64,000 bases of DNA from Candidatus Heimdallarchaeota archaeon (GCA_030603365.1 JAUVXV010000014.1:59752-123751); one strand, 5' to 3'. Positions 26,083 to 35,770 are shown, counted from the stretch's first letter. The notes: a model not told the origin generated them from the sequence alone. Made by a program: numbers and translations.

Positions 26083-27600
26083 TTGGCTAGTGTATTAGAT
26101 AATTATGGTTGGATTGCAACAATTATAATTGTCATAATTGTACTAGCTACAATATTGCTACTAATGAAGGAAGGAGTAGATGCAACAAAAATTACGGTTA
26201 CAGGTGCAGTAGTTGTAGCACTGATATATATGTTTGCTATGGATTGGAAAGTAGGTTTCGAAGAAAACCTGAGTTTTGAACACGTCCCACATAACTTCTT
26301 GGAAGCTTTATCTCAAACAATTAATGTCGAAGCTATACTGATAATTTTCTCTGTGAGCATTATTGTTGCTCTCACTAAAGGAGCAGGTTTCTTTGATTTC
26401 ATTTCTCTATCCATTGTTAAGCTTACTAAAGGGGACCCAAGAAGATTAATGGTATCATTAGGGGCACTAACTTTCTTTGTTTCAATGTTTTTCGATAATC
26501 TTTCAGCAATTATTCTACTAGGATCACTTACAGTAGTAATTTGTAAGCAACTTGAATTAAGAATTCAACCATTTGTGCTCTTTGTTGGCATAAACACCAT
26601 TATAGGTGGTTTACCTACACCAGTTTCTTCTCTTCCTAACATCATCTTTTTCAATTTACTCAAACCAGGAACATTAACAAAAGAAGTTAGTTTTATTACT
26701 TTTATGGGTTACATGCTTCCAATTGCCATATTTTTCTTCGGGATTGCTACAGCATTTTTCTTCTTCATTTATAGAAAAGACATTCTTATCCAAGTTCCAG
26801 ATGAGAAGAAGGAGCAATTAAGTAGAATTAACCCTTGGTCAGGTGTTGAGGATAGAAAGAACATTTGGAAATCTTTAGTTCTTCTAAGCATTTTATTTGT
26901 TGGTTTTCTTCTAACTAGTATCCAAGTTGATGCAACACAAATAAGCATTGGATTGAGAGACGTCGTGCATTTATCGTCTGTTGAGAGTCTTTCTTTTGGG
27001 TATAATAGTCATGTCGTTACTATATTCCAATTTCCTGATGTAGCTTTTATGGCACTTATCGTTGCTATAATAGGTATTTTCCTATTTAGAAAAGACTTGA
27101 AGCATTATCTGGAGGAAGGTGTAGAATGGGAAATGATCGTTTTCTTCATTGCTTTATTCGTACTCATGGGCGTTTTAACAGCTTCTGGTGCTCTATCTCC
27201 TCTAACAAAAATCATGAGCAGTTTCCTCACTCCTGATGCATCAGGAAATATACCTGTTGGAGGACAAATATTAGTTGCACTAATTATTGGTGTAGTTGGA
27301 TTACCTATTACGGGGTTCTTGAATGGATCTTCAGCTGCACTGATATTCTCATATATCTTCCAAACTCTTCCACGAGGCATATTACCTGGATTATGGATTG
27401 GGTTTGTTTTAGGAGGAAATATAGGTGGGGCACTGTCACCGTTGGGGTCAATTACAATTCTAATGGCGCTTGAGATTCTAAAAAGAGAAGGAGATAAGAT
27501 TTCATTCCTTCGATATATCGTTAAGATGCTCCCTTTGACACTTTTATTTAGCGTACTTAGTATAGGTTACTCAATGCTGTTAATAGGGATAGGTTTGTAA
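26083..27600 (+). CDS. ArsB/NhaD-superfamily (ion transporter) permease
   Basis: The product has 505 residues with about 11-12 transmembrane segments. The start is a TTG with a perfect GGTGA box 4 nt upstream; no in-frame ATG or GTG fits. Signature regions are SVSIIVALTKGAGFFDF, FFVSMFFDNLSAIILLGS (the intramembrane DN.S motif typical of NhaD/ArsB/SLC13 carriers), GGLPTPVSSLPNIIFF and, in the second half, GLPITGFLNGSSAALIFSY and FVLGGNIGGALSPLGS. These paired half-repeats match the IT superfamily. The substrate may be Na+/H+, arsenite or a dicarboxylate and cannot be settled by sequence. The upstream stress-type gene is 101 bases away on the same strand. Confidence 0.8.
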   Translation: MASVLDNYGWIATIIIVIIVLATILLLMKEGVDATKITVTGAVVVALIYMFAMDWKVGFEENLSFEHVPHNFLEALSQTINVEAILIIFSVSIIVALTKGAGFFDFISLSIVKLTKGDPRRLMVSLGALTFFVSMFFDNLSAIILLGSLTVVICKQLELRIQPFVLFVGINTIIGGLPTPVSSLPNIIFFNLLKPGTLTKEVSFITFMGYMLPIAIFFFGIATAFFFFIYRKDILIQVPDEKKEQLSRINPWSGVEDRKNIWKSLVLLSILFVGFLLTSIQVDATQISIGLRDVVHLSSVESLSFGYNSHVVTIFQFPDVAFMALIVAIIGIFLFRKDLKHYLEEGVEWEMIVFFIALFVLMGVLTASGALSPLTKIMSSFLTPDASGNIPVGGQILVALIIGVVGLPITGFLNGSSAALIFSYIFQTLPRGILPGLWIGFVLGGNIGGALSPLGSITILMALEILKREGDKISFLRYIVKMLPLTLLFSVLSIGYSMLLIGIGL

Positions 27601-27748
27601 CTAGTTCTTTTCTATCCAAGTGTTTACATTAGAAAGGATAATTGGTTTTCTTCTACGGGTTTTACATTCTATAAATTATGATATTAGTAAATATTTGTTT
27701 GATATTGGTGTTTGAAGAATTGCTGGAAAAACTAGAAGAAAAAGAAAA

Positions 27749-28801
27749 TTAATTCTTTTCCATCCAGGTTCGTCCATCCCAATGGGTCATTCCTTTGGTT
27801 GCAACACCATCAGGTTTCTTCCCAGCTGCTAAATCTTCCTCTGATAACCAATACATTGATGGATGTTCAGCATTGTATAGGATGTTATAAGCTTGAGGCA
27901 TGTGTTCAACAATAACATGTTCACTAACATCCCCATCATAGATCTCTCCGTCATGTTCCATACCTATGGGACTTTCTAACTGCACTTCCACTTTCTTGGC
28001 ATATTTGTATTGTACACCTTTGAGGTTCAAATGTTCTCCTTTGAATATCTTCTGAATTCCTAAGAGCGTTTGGAATTTTGTCATATTTTTTGATATCATC
28101 ACATCGAAGAAATCATTCTGAGGATGTGCATTTACACATGCAAGCATTCCCCCACCAACACTTTTACCTATACCTATCGCTATCAACATTAGTTTGAAAT
28201 CAATTGGATCTCCATCATCTAGAATTATAGTCCCTTTTCTTTGCTTAACTGTAGCAAGCTTCTTCAGAGCTAGTAATGTGTATTTTGATGGACCTTTAAT
28301 CCAGCTCATTTCTCCATCCATATTACCTAAGTTTACAAGCGATGATATACCAAAATCAAACATATTGCCAAAAAATACTTCAAACTTTGTGTCTGGATAT
28401 TTAACACTACCAATTGAAGATGGTGAAACAACTGTTTTTTCTATTAGAGTTTTAGCAGCATTTTCAGGATCCCAAGGTATCCCCATAAAAGTACAGAAAT
28501 CATTACCTGTACCAAAAGGGAGCACACCAAAAGCTATACTCTTTCTTTTTTGTTCTGAAAAACTCATTATACCATTAACCGCTTCATTGACAACACCATC
28601 ACCACTAGCAACGATGATTCGATTAAAACCATCATCGATTGCTTGTTTTGTTATTTCCTGTCCTTGAGCTCTTTTAGTAGTAAAAACAACATCATAATCT
28701 ATCCCACTTTCTTTGATTACTGGTTCAGCTTTTTCCCATCTTTTTGGACATAATCTTGAACCTGCATTGGGATTTACAATAAACTTCCATTTTAAAGCCA
28801 T
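27749..28801 (-). CDS. Diacylglycerol kinase-family lipid kinase
   Basis: The product has 350 residues with a DAGK/YegS-type catalytic fold. Key motifs are KFIVNPNAGS at the N-terminus, ASGDGVVNEAVNGI (the GDG nucleotide-binding loop) and LPFGTGNDFC. The C-terminal beta domain follows (IAIGIGKSVGGGMLACVNAHPQNDFFDVMI, and MEHDGEIYDGD near the end). Members phosphorylate diacylglycerol, sphingoid bases or other lipid alcohols using ATP. In an archaeon the substrate may be an isoprenoid diether or polyprenol, but this is unproven. The last 40 residues, Trp/Glu/Lys-containing, extend beyond the usual domain. Confidence 0.87.
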   Translation of the reverse strand: MALKWKFIVNPNAGSRLCPKRWEKAEPVIKESGIDYDVVFTTKRAQGQEITKQAIDDGFNRIIVASGDGVVNEAVNGIMSFSEQKRKSIAFGVLPFGTGNDFCTFMGIPWDPENAAKTLIEKTVVSPSSIGSVKYPDTKFEVFFGNMFDFGISSLVNLGNMDGEMSWIKGPSKYTLLALKKLATVKQRKGTIILDDGDPIDFKLMLIAIGIGKSVGGGMLACVNAHPQNDFFDVMISKNMTKFQTLLGIQKIFKGEHLNLKGVQYKYAKKVEVQLESPIGMEHDGEIYDGDVSEHVIVEHMPQAYNILYNAEHPSMYWLSEEDLAAGKKPDGVATKGMTHWDGRTWMEKN

Positions 28802-28991
28802 GAGAGCTAGTTCTTTGGAACTTGCTTAAAAGCCTTTTAGTGTTATATGGTGAAAGAACAGTTCGAATTCAATTAGAGTTTATTCTTCTTGTAAAATTAA
28901 TCTCAGGATATATTGGTTCTAGTTTTAGAACAGAAAAAAGAGAGAATGTTCTTGTTCTAGGCTTATAAGTAGATTAATTCTACAATTTCAT

Positions 28992-31253
28992 ATGGTTAGA
29001 TTTACTAGAGCAACTAAAAGTATGTTGAAAGGAATAGGTCTTGCAGTTTTAGTCTCAGCTTCAGTTATTAGTCCCTTGCTCTATCCTCGTTTTTTTGTTA
29101 ACAGAAACAATCTTTGGAAAGATATCGATAATTATACTTGGGAAGATAAAGAAGTGGATAGACTACCTCAAGAGGGGTTCGCTGTAACCCATCAAATCAC
29201 ACAGGAAACTGACACTTCTTTTGGGACCTATATACCCAAGAACATTGAGTATACTCCTGCAATTGTTCCTACACCGATTGCTCCAGATCTTTCGAATGTT
29301 GAAACTATTTTTGAGATGAGGGATTGGAACAATGAATCTCTTGAATTAATAGCTGAACAAGGGTATCTAATAACAGAACTTCCGACAAATTCAATTTATT
29401 ATTTATACGAAACCTATAATGGTTGGGAATCAGATGCAAAATACATCACTACAGATTTATGTCTTCATACTTATCACAATTTATATTCGATGGCTTTGAA
29501 ATTTACAGAGGGTGCGTATCTATTTCATGATTTTGAAATTTTGATTAAAAAGCTGAGAGATTCACAACTATTATTATTAGATAATTCTATGCATGAAGAT
29601 GTTCAGGATGCAATATTGAAGAACATAGCTTATCTTTCCACATTACTAAATCTATTAAATCAATCATATACTATTCCAGCAGAAGTTTATTCCATGACTA
29701 CTCAAGAGCTATTCAACATCAATAATAGCGCAGGTTTTGCTTATTCACCTATTTTTGGTTATCAGGAAGATTACTCTCAATACAAAGTGAGAGGACACTA
29801 TACAACAAATCAGATATTATCTAATTATTTCCAAGCAATGATGTACGCTGGAAGAATGGGTTTTCTTTTTCAGTATGAACAGCTGAATAGTGAAATGATT
29901 AAAGAACAAACTCGAATGGCTCTTTTACTTGTATCCTCATTCAATGAAACAGTAGATGGTTCTCAGTTATGGGAATATTGGGAAAGAATCTATAGTATAA
30001 CTTCTTTCTTCGTAGGTGAAAGTGATGATCTTACGATTCTAGATTATTACAAAATCTGGAAACATTACGGTTATCCAGAATTAAATGACATTGCGGATGA
30101 TGCTTTTATTTCTAAGGTAATCGAGGACTTAAAGAGTGCTCCACTCCCCAAAATTCTATCAATGTTAGTTACCTCATCTTCAGAAACATCTATTCCTCGT
30201 GGCTTGAGATTATTTGGGCAAGCATTCATCCCTGATTCATATATTTTTCAAGAGCTAGTACACGACAAAGTACCTCTCAGAATAATGCCAGATCCTTTGG
30301 ATATTTTTTCTGTTTTTGGGAGTGAAAGAGCTTCCTATCTCCTTCAAAATGAAACAGATATTTATCCAGAATATGAGTTACAAGTAAATCAATTACGTGA
30401 TGAATTTAGCAGCCTTACTGATTATGATTGGTGTCAATCACTTTATTGGCTCCAACTGTATTCTCTCCTTCCTCTCCTACAGGAAAACTATACTGGATAT
30501 CCAGGATATATGAAGAAGGATTCCTGGAAGGATAAATCACTACTAACAGCATTAGGTTCATGGACACAATTAAGACATGATACGCTTCTATATGGAAAAC
30601 AGGGATATACAGCTCTAGGTCTTCATGGGGGATTTGGATATGTAGAACCTTATCCAGAGTTATATGCGAGGTTATCTAGTACAATCCAAATGATGAATGA
30701 TGGGTTAAAAGCTAGAGGACTGCTCATTGAAGATTTTGAAAATAGATTGAACATTACTATGGGAATTTTTGATAGATTAACTGAAATCAGTATCAAAGAA
30801 TTAGAAGATGAAGAACTAACTATAGATGATATTGACTATATTGATAATGTAGGAAATACTATGAATGTTCTAACAAGTTTTAGTAGTCCTATTTATAGCG
30901 AATGGATAAGAGAAAATGATGGTAGAGATGCTTTAATCGCTGATGTTCATACTGATCCAAATACTGGAACTGCATTAGAAGTTGCAATTGGAAATCCGCT
31001 CTCAATCTTTGCAATTGTACAGGATCACTTAGGTAATTTGAGGGTAGTTCATGGGGGAATGTATTCTTATTATGAATTCACTGTTCCCATACACAGTAGA
31101 TTAACAGATGAAGAATGGAGAGATATAGTGGATACTGATCCTCCAGATATGCCAGATTGGATTCTGGATGGCTTACCATATCTTGATTTTGATCAGCTTT
31201 CTTATGAGATGTTAAATCCCAAATGCTACATAAAGATTAGAAAAAAGATATAA
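28992..31253 (+). CDS. DUF3160 domain protein, exported/membrane-anchored
   Basis: The product has 753 residues. A basic N-terminus and one hydrophobic segment (about residues 12-30) act as a signal anchor. DUF3160 features are visible: IYYLYETYNGWESDAKYITTDLCLHTYHNLYSMAL, LLQENYTGYPGYMKKDSWKDKSLL, ALGSWTQLRHDTLLYGKQGYT, GYVEPYPELYARL, and a C-terminal IADVHTDPNTGTALEVA block. The family is found in bacteria and archaea as large extracytoplasmic proteins of unknown function. A TATA-like GCTTATAAG lies 26 bases before the ATG, indicating a leaderless mRNA. T-rich DNA just after the stop could end transcription. Confidence 0.83.
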   Translation: MVRFTRATKSMLKGIGLAVLVSASVISPLLYPRFFVNRNNLWKDIDNYTWEDKEVDRLPQEGFAVTHQITQETDTSFGTYIPKNIEYTPAIVPTPIAPDLSNVETIFEMRDWNNESLELIAEQGYLITELPTNSIYYLYETYNGWESDAKYITTDLCLHTYHNLYSMALKFTEGAYLFHDFEILIKKLRDSQLLLLDNSMHEDVQDAILKNIAYLSTLLNLLNQSYTIPAEVYSMTTQELFNINNSAGFAYSPIFGYQEDYSQYKVRGHYTTNQILSNYFQAMMYAGRMGFLFQYEQLNSEMIKEQTRMALLLVSSFNETVDGSQLWEYWERIYSITSFFVGESDDLTILDYYKIWKHYGYPELNDIADDAFISKVIEDLKSAPLPKILSMLVTSSSETSIPRGLRLFGQAFIPDSYIFQELVHDKVPLRIMPDPLDIFSVFGSERASYLLQNETDIYPEYELQVNQLRDEFSSLTDYDWCQSLYWLQLYSLLPLLQENYTGYPGYMKKDSWKDKSLLTALGSWTQLRHDTLLYGKQGYTALGLHGGFGYVEPYPELYARLSSTIQMMNDGLKARGLLIEDFENRLNITMGIFDRLTEISIKELEDEELTIDDIDYIDNVGNTMNVLTSFSSPIYSEWIRENDGRDALIADVHTDPNTGTALEVAIGNPLSIFAIVQDHLGNLRVVHGGMYSYYEFTVPIHSRLTDEEWRDIVDTDPPDMPDWILDGLPYLDFDQLSYEMLNPKCYIKIRKKI

Positions 31254-31301
31254 AGCTCGTAATTCTCTTTTTTTTGTGATAGAAATAATATAGTGAGACC
31301 A

Positions 31302-31799
31302 ATGTTTCTAAGAAAAAGGACAAGCAAACCAGAGAAAGTACTGGAGCATCCTACAACTCTAAAATTGTACCTATTTTTGAAAGCAAAAGAACCTAATGAA
31401 ATTGGTGTAAGAGAAGCACAAAGAGCGTTAGAGCTAAGAAGTTCAAGCACAATAGCTTGGCATCTAGATAAATTAGAAGAAGCACAATATGTTGAAAAAA
31501 GAGCAAATAACAAATATATACTTACAAAAAAAGGGATAGAAAAACAAGGATTGAAAGTTCCTGTTCTGATACCTGCGCAAACCATTAAGGGGTTGATGAT
31601 ACCAAGGAACATATTCTTACTTAGTTTTCTTTTAGTTTCTGCAATTGCAGTTGTAATCTCTCTATTCTATTCATATTTGGTAGCTACTTATGCAGGATTA
31701 GCAGGATTGGTGGTTGGATCAGTTTTGGTATTCAGAGAATACTTACAGTTGAGAAAACAATTTAGGTTCTACAAATTCATATCTGAAGAAACTGATTAA
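31302..31799 (+). CDS. Winged-helix protein with C-terminal membrane hairpin
   Basis: The product has about 165 residues from the ATG at 31302 (a GTG nine bases upstream is possible). Residues about 15-85 form an ArsR/MarR-like winged helix (TTLKLYLFLKAKEPNEIGVREAQRAL, SSTIAWHLDKLEEAQYVEKR, KYILTKKGIE). Two hydrophobic segments follow (about 103-125 and 128-145), and a short basic cytoplasmic tail ends the protein. This is a membrane-tethered one-component regulator layout common in archaea, with the DNA-binding domain inside the cell. Targets are unknown; the adjacent DUF3160 gene is a possible one. Confidence 0.75.
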   Translation: MFLRKRTSKPEKVLEHPTTLKLYLFLKAKEPNEIGVREAQRALELRSSSTIAWHLDKLEEAQYVEKRANNKYILTKKGIEKQGLKVPVLIPAQTIKGLMIPRNIFLLSFLLVSAIAVVISLFYSYLVATYAGLAGLVVGSVLVFREYLQLRKQFRFYKFISEETD

Positions 31800-31870
31800 G
31801 AAACGATTCTTCATTTTTTGATTAAATGAAAACATTAAATGTTATAATTAGCATGTTTATATGATAATTA

Positions 31871-33304
31871 ATGTCCAAAAAATATGATCTCATTATAATT
31901 GGTGGGGGTACTACTGGTCTAGTAGCATCCAAATATTCTGCTTTATTTGGAGCAAAAACATTACTTGTTGAAGCTGAGAAGATAGGAGGGGACTGTACTT
32001 GGACAGGATGTGTCCCTAGTAAATCACTTCTTTATGCTGCTTCATTAATCAATAACATCTCCATAGCTGAAAGTTTAGGAATGATTGAGGGCAGATATGA
32101 ATTAAATTTCAACTCTATCATGAGTTATGTGAAGAAGATCATTAAAGACATCTATGAAGAAGAAAAACCTGAGGTTTTAGAAAAACAAGGAATAGATGTA
32201 ATTTTAGGAGTAGCTAGATTCATTTCTCCTAAGGAAATAGAAGTCAAAGGTGAAATATATAAGTCTAAAAGGTTTATATTGGCAACTGGAGCAAGACCTA
32301 TTATTCCTTATGATTCGATTGAAGGGCTTGATTCTACTCCTTTTCTTACTACTGATTCTATTTTTGGCATACCTGAACTTCCTCAACATCTAATTATCAT
32401 AGGTGCAGGGCCTATTGGGTGTGAGTTAGGACAAGCATTCAAACGACTGGGAGCTGAAGTAACAATTGTTGATATGATGGAAAGATTGCTTCCTAAAGAC
32501 GACCAAAAAGCAAGTGAGGTAATTCAATCAATTTTCACGCAGGAAGGGATAAAGGCTGTTTTAGGAGAATCAGTCACCAAGGTTAAGCAAAATTCCATAG
32601 GGGAAATTGAAGTGATTACAACTAAAGGAAAGAAGATCTTAGGGTCTGATTTACTTCTTGCTATAGGAAGAGAACCAAACTTCACAAAATTAAATCTAGA
32701 AGCAACAAAAGTTAGAGTTGAAAATAATAGAATTCTAGTTAATAGCAAACTTCAAACCTCGCAGAAGAGCATTTTAGCAGCTGGTGACTGCATCAGTCCG
32801 TATCATTTTACACACATCGCAGGATATCAAGGTTTTATTGCAGCTAGAAATGCTTTGCTTCCCTTTAGTAGTAAAGGCTTACCTAATCTCATAACTTGGG
32901 TTACCTTTACTGATCCAGAGGTTGCTTTTGTTGGAAGAACCGATTATTTGAAAGATAATACAGCTGGCAGCTTCAAGGAAGAGTTTTTTCTAGAGAAAAA
33001 AGTAGATAGAGCTTTGACAGATTCGAAATCTAAAGGTTTCATTAAAACTATTTCTAACGAAAAAGGGAAATTAATGAGTGTTACAATAGTGTCTCCAAGA
33101 GCTGGAGAGATGATTCATGAGTGGTTACTAGCAATGGACAACAGCATCAAAGTATCTAGTATTGCAACAGTAGTTCATGCCTATCCCACATATTCAATGG
33201 GAACAATGCAATTAGCTGGAGAGATGACAGAAAAGAAGTTACTAGAAGGTTCATTAGGTAGTTTCTTGCGAAGGATTTCGAAAGTGTATAGAAGTTTTAA
33301 ATAA
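31871..33304 (+). CDS. Pyridine nucleotide-disulfide oxidoreductase family flavoprotein (MerA/Lpd-like)
   Basis: The product has 477 residues with the family's FAD, NAD(P) and dimerisation domains. The FAD loop is IIGGGTTGLVAS, the redox-active pair lies in GGDCTWTGCVPSK, and the NAD(P) loop is IIGAGPIGCELGQAF; AAGDC closes the FAD site. The C-terminal interface reads VVHAYPTYSMG, so the His and Glu of the lipoamide dehydrogenase HPHPT.SE motif are replaced by Tyr and Met, as in mercuric-reductase-like enzymes. It is therefore unlikely to be a classical dihydrolipoamide dehydrogenase. No metal-binding HMA domain or vicinal C-terminal cysteines are present, so true mercuric reductase is also unlikely. 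Confidence 0.83.
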   Translation: MSKKYDLIIIGGGTTGLVASKYSALFGAKTLLVEAEKIGGDCTWTGCVPSKSLLYAASLINNISIAESLGMIEGRYELNFNSIMSYVKKIIKDIYEEEKPEVLEKQGIDVILGVARFISPKEIEVKGEIYKSKRFILATGARPIIPYDSIEGLDSTPFLTTDSIFGIPELPQHLIIIGAGPIGCELGQAFKRLGAEVTIVDMMERLLPKDDQKASEVIQSIFTQEGIKAVLGESVTKVKQNSIGEIEVITTKGKKILGSDLLLAIGREPNFTKLNLEATKVRVENNRILVNSKLQTSQKSILAAGDCISPYHFTHIAGYQGFIAARNALLPFSSKGLPNLITWVTFTDPEVAFVGRTDYLKDNTAGSFKEEFFLEKKVDRALTDSKSKGFIKTISNEKGKLMSVTIVSPRAGEMIHEWLLAMDNSIKVSSIATVVHAYPTYSMGTMQLAGEMTEKKLLEGSLGSFLRRISKVYRSFK

Positions 33305-33335
33305 TATCAAACAATTGAGCTCTAAATTTAGATAA

Positions 33336-33593
33336 TCATTCAGGCCATCTTCTCTGTTCTAAATCATTTTCGCACTTTCTACAAATATTGTTTTTAAATT
33401 GAGAATAACCAAATTTGTCAGCTTCATTTACAGCTTTGATAGCTTGAGTGCAAATATAATCAAAATTACAAGCTGGGCAATGATAATAAGAGGTGGATTT
33501 CTTTATTGCAGGAGATATCATTTGTCTTGGACAAGTTGCAGATTTGATTGCTTTAGAACAGTCGCATACTAGATGATTGCCTAGGATAGTCAC
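33336..33593 (-). CDS. Small Cys-rich zinc-ribbon protein (paralogue A)
   Basis: The product has 85 residues with a GTG start. Cysteines occur in CDC (with a downstream CP), YYHCPACNFDYIC and CRKCE, enough for two zinc sites. A paralogue 14 kb away shares the same order: CDC.KA, CP......P..K, YYHCP.C.FDYIC and C..C....L....WP. No catalytic motif is seen. It is possibly a nucleic-acid or protein adaptor. It lies alone, convergent with the flavoprotein gene. Confidence 0.65.
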   Translation of the reverse strand: MTILGNHLVCDCSKAIKSATCPRQMISPAIKKSTSYYHCPACNFDYICTQAIKAVNEADKFGYSQFKNNICRKCENDLEQRRWPE

Positions 33594-33665
33594 AAGCCAT
33601 CAAATAAGCAAGTTAATTTAAAATTTTACGTATGTAAAAAAAAAGAAAGAAAAAGTTGTATCAAT

Positions 33666-34202
33666 TTAGGGTATATCTATAGCTATTGGAGGTATTTCCA
33701 TTGCTAAGAAATTAAGTGGAATTCCAATATAAATTGGAGTTGCTAGAGCTTCTACTGTAAATGAGATAGTACCTCCTCCTGCAATAATTATAGCGTCTGC
33801 AGTTTCGATTATTACCGTGAATTCGATTGTTTGGTTACTACCTAACGGAACTGTAACCTGTATCGGATCTCCGTATTCTACTGACCCTTTCTTTATTATA
33901 ATATCGAGACGAACTGATTTCGGCATATACCCCAATTTAGGTGTTACTAAAGTAGCTGATACAACAGCGGATTCATTATTACTTGCTAAAACATAGGTCA
34001 TGTCTACTACATCAAAAGCATCAGGATTTTCATTGAATGCTTTATAGCTGAGATAAACATCTACACCTATGATAGCACCACCTGCCAGAACGACAAACAG
34101 TATTGATAAAAATATGGCTATACCTTTTCCCATGAAGCCTAAAGGACAATCCACCGTTATAAATGTTTGCAGATTACTAGAATTGATTCCAAGTTTATTC
34201 AT
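33666..34202 (-). CDS. Membrane-anchored beta-sandwich-like protein (tandem paralogue 2)
   Basis: The product has 178 residues from an ATG that overlaps the upstream gene's stop (ATGA), typical of translational coupling. An internal ATG at 34133 would match the paralogue's N-terminus better and would put the hydrophobic anchor at the very start. The anchor (IAIFLSILFVVLAGGAIIGVDVYLSY) is followed by an extracytoplasmic domain of beta strands (AFDVVDMTYVLASNNESAVV, LGYMPKSVRLDIIIK, ATPIYIGIPL). The pattern resembles LEA14/WHy-type or other immunoglobulin-like folds, but I cannot name a family. It is paralogous with the preceding gene along its whole length. Confidence 0.65.
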   Translation of the reverse strand: MNKLGINSSNLQTFITVDCPLGFMGKGIAIFLSILFVVLAGGAIIGVDVYLSYKAFNENPDAFDVVDMTYVLASNNESAVVSATLVTPKLGYMPKSVRLDIIIKKGSVEYGDPIQVTVPLGSNQTIEFTVIIETADAIIIAGGGTISFTVEALATPIYIGIPLNFLAMEIPPIAIDIP

Positions 34203-34666
34203 TGGATTATTAGAAAAAACTCATCAAATTCTTGTGTTAAAGATGCTATTGGTATTCCTAAATAAACTGGAGTAGCTGTAACTTGAATATTAAAGTGCAA
34301 ACTCATCCCAACTTTCAGTCTGTCAACGTCTATTTGGCTAATGGTTACAGTGAAATCTACACGAACTGTTTCTCCAATTTTAATTCTAAAACTAATTGGA
34401 TCACAATACTGAGCAGAATTTTGCATAACTATGACTTCGACATCTGCAGATTTAGGTATATATCCTAATGGGGGAGTATAAACAAATACAGTTATTTCTG
34501 CTGATAAATTGCTTTCAGATAGAACATATGTTGGCTCGGAAATATCAAAAGCATCTTCATTCGCCTGGTAATCTTGGTAACTCATGTAAACATCTATACC
34601 AATAATCGCTCCTCCAGTAAGTAAAAGACCAAGTATTGATAAAGTAATTATTATTGCTTTTCGCAT
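34199..34666 (-). CDS. Membrane-anchored beta-sandwich-like protein (tandem paralogue 1)
   Basis: The product has about 155 residues from the ATG at 34666; a TTG nine bases earlier is in frame. It shares with its downstream neighbour the N-terminal anchor ending in GGAIIGIDVYMSYQ, AFDISEPTYVLSESNLSAEI, PPLGYIPKSADVEVIV, and ATPVYLGIPIASL. A single span with a short cytoplasmic end and an outer beta domain is predicted. The two genes arose by tandem duplication and form one operon. Function is unknown. Confidence 0.65.
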   Translation of the reverse strand: MRKAIIITLSILGLLLTGGAIIGIDVYMSYQDYQANEDAFDISEPTYVLSESNLSAEITVFVYTPPLGYIPKSADVEVIVMQNSAQYCDPISFRIKIGETVRVDFTVTISQIDVDRLKVGMSLHFNIQVTATPVYLGIPIASLTQEFDEFFLIIQ

Positions 34667-34800
34667 ACCTAGCAAGATAAAACTGTTAATATAAGTATTT
34701 TGGAGAAAACCAAGAATGCCACTAAACTATGGAGAGGAGTAAGTGTAATCAATAGTTTTCTACGAAATTTTAAATAAAACCAAAGTAACAATTGTAATTT

Positions 34801-35679
34801 ATGAGCTACAAGTTTGGGATAATTACTGATTCTGGAGCAGATTTCAGCCCAGAGTATCAAAAGGAGCATGATTTGATTCTCATACCAACAAGAATCATCG
34901 TAAATGGAGAGGAATTCATTGATAGAGAAAATATCTTCAGAGAAGACATTATTCACAAGATGAAGAATGAAAAAGCTAAGACATCAACTTCAGTTGCACC
35001 ACCTATAGAATTTAACAATATCATCAGTAAAGCTTTAGATAAATATGATAAGTTATTATATATTGCAATAAGCTCAAAAATGTCTGCTACATTTCAGAAT
35101 GCAGTTTTAACTGCAAAAAGATTGAAAACTGATAATTTTATAGCAATAGATACAGAGTCAGTTTCAAGGGGAATGTCTTTACTTATTGATCATGCGATTA
35201 TCCGAAGAAAGAAAGGTGTCTCTATTGAAGAGATAGTAGAAGAAATAGAGTTTATGAAAAATAATCTTGAGCTTTACTTCATAGTAGATACTTTAGAATA
35301 TCTGCGAAGAGGAGGAAGAATAGGAGCAGCTAAAGGGCTTTTAGGGAAACTAATAGGTGTTAAACCGATTCTAACAATTAAGGAAGGAGAGATTTCTCCT
35401 GTTGAATCTGTTAAAAGTTTGAAAGAAGGATTAGAGTTTTTCTATCATATTTTGGAAGAGAAAACAAAAGAATTCAAAGATTATTCAATAACAATGATTT
35501 ATGGTATAGAAACTCCAGAATTCAAGGAATTTGCATCTCAGATTAAGCATGATTTCAAACCGATTAAATTCTATTATAGTCCAATTGGTGCTAACATCAT
35601 AAGCCATGCTGGACCTGAACTCTTTGGATTTGGAATAATTAAGGTCCCTGAAAAAGCAATTGAATCATATGAGAAGTAA
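34801..35679 (+). CDS. DegV family (fatty-acid-binding, FakB-like) protein 1
   Basis: The product has 292 residues. DegV/FakB signatures are present: GIITDSGADFSPEY, a TSTSVAPPIEF loop corresponding to TSQPS..., ISSKMSATFQNA, the YLRRGGRIGAAKG basic motif, GVKPIL and a final IGANIISHAGPELFGFG. In bacteria such proteins bind a fatty acid and present it to the kinase FakA. Archaeal membrane lipids are isoprenoid, so the ligand here is uncertain. No FakA/DAK-type kinase is adjacent. A second DegV gene lies 7 kb away. Confidence 0.9.
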   Translation: MSYKFGIITDSGADFSPEYQKEHDLILIPTRIIVNGEEFIDRENIFREDIIHKMKNEKAKTSTSVAPPIEFNNIISKALDKYDKLLYIAISSKMSATFQNAVLTAKRLKTDNFIAIDTESVSRGMSLLIDHAIIRRKKGVSIEEIVEEIEFMKNNLELYFIVDTLEYLRRGGRIGAAKGLLGKLIGVKPILTIKEGEISPVESVKSLKEGLEFFYHILEEKTKEFKDYSITMIYGIETPEFKEFASQIKHDFKPIKFYYSPIGANIISHAGPELFGFGIIKVPEKAIESYEK

Positions 35680-35770
35680 TACAAATTATGAGGGAAGTTC
35701 TTCTCTCACATTAACTTTTGTCTTTGAAAGATACGAACTTCTTAAAAATCATTAGAAGCATCTCATCAAG

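Noticed and set aside
31871..33304. Dihydrolipoamide dehydrogenase (Lpd) for the E2-like protein
   Set aside because: The catalytic His-Glu pair at the dimer interface is replaced by Tyr and Met, and the genes are far apart.
34669..34956. Minus-strand frame overlapping the DegV start
   Set aside because: It runs through the DegV promoter and N-terminus, has no recognisable domain, and the DegV frame is certain.
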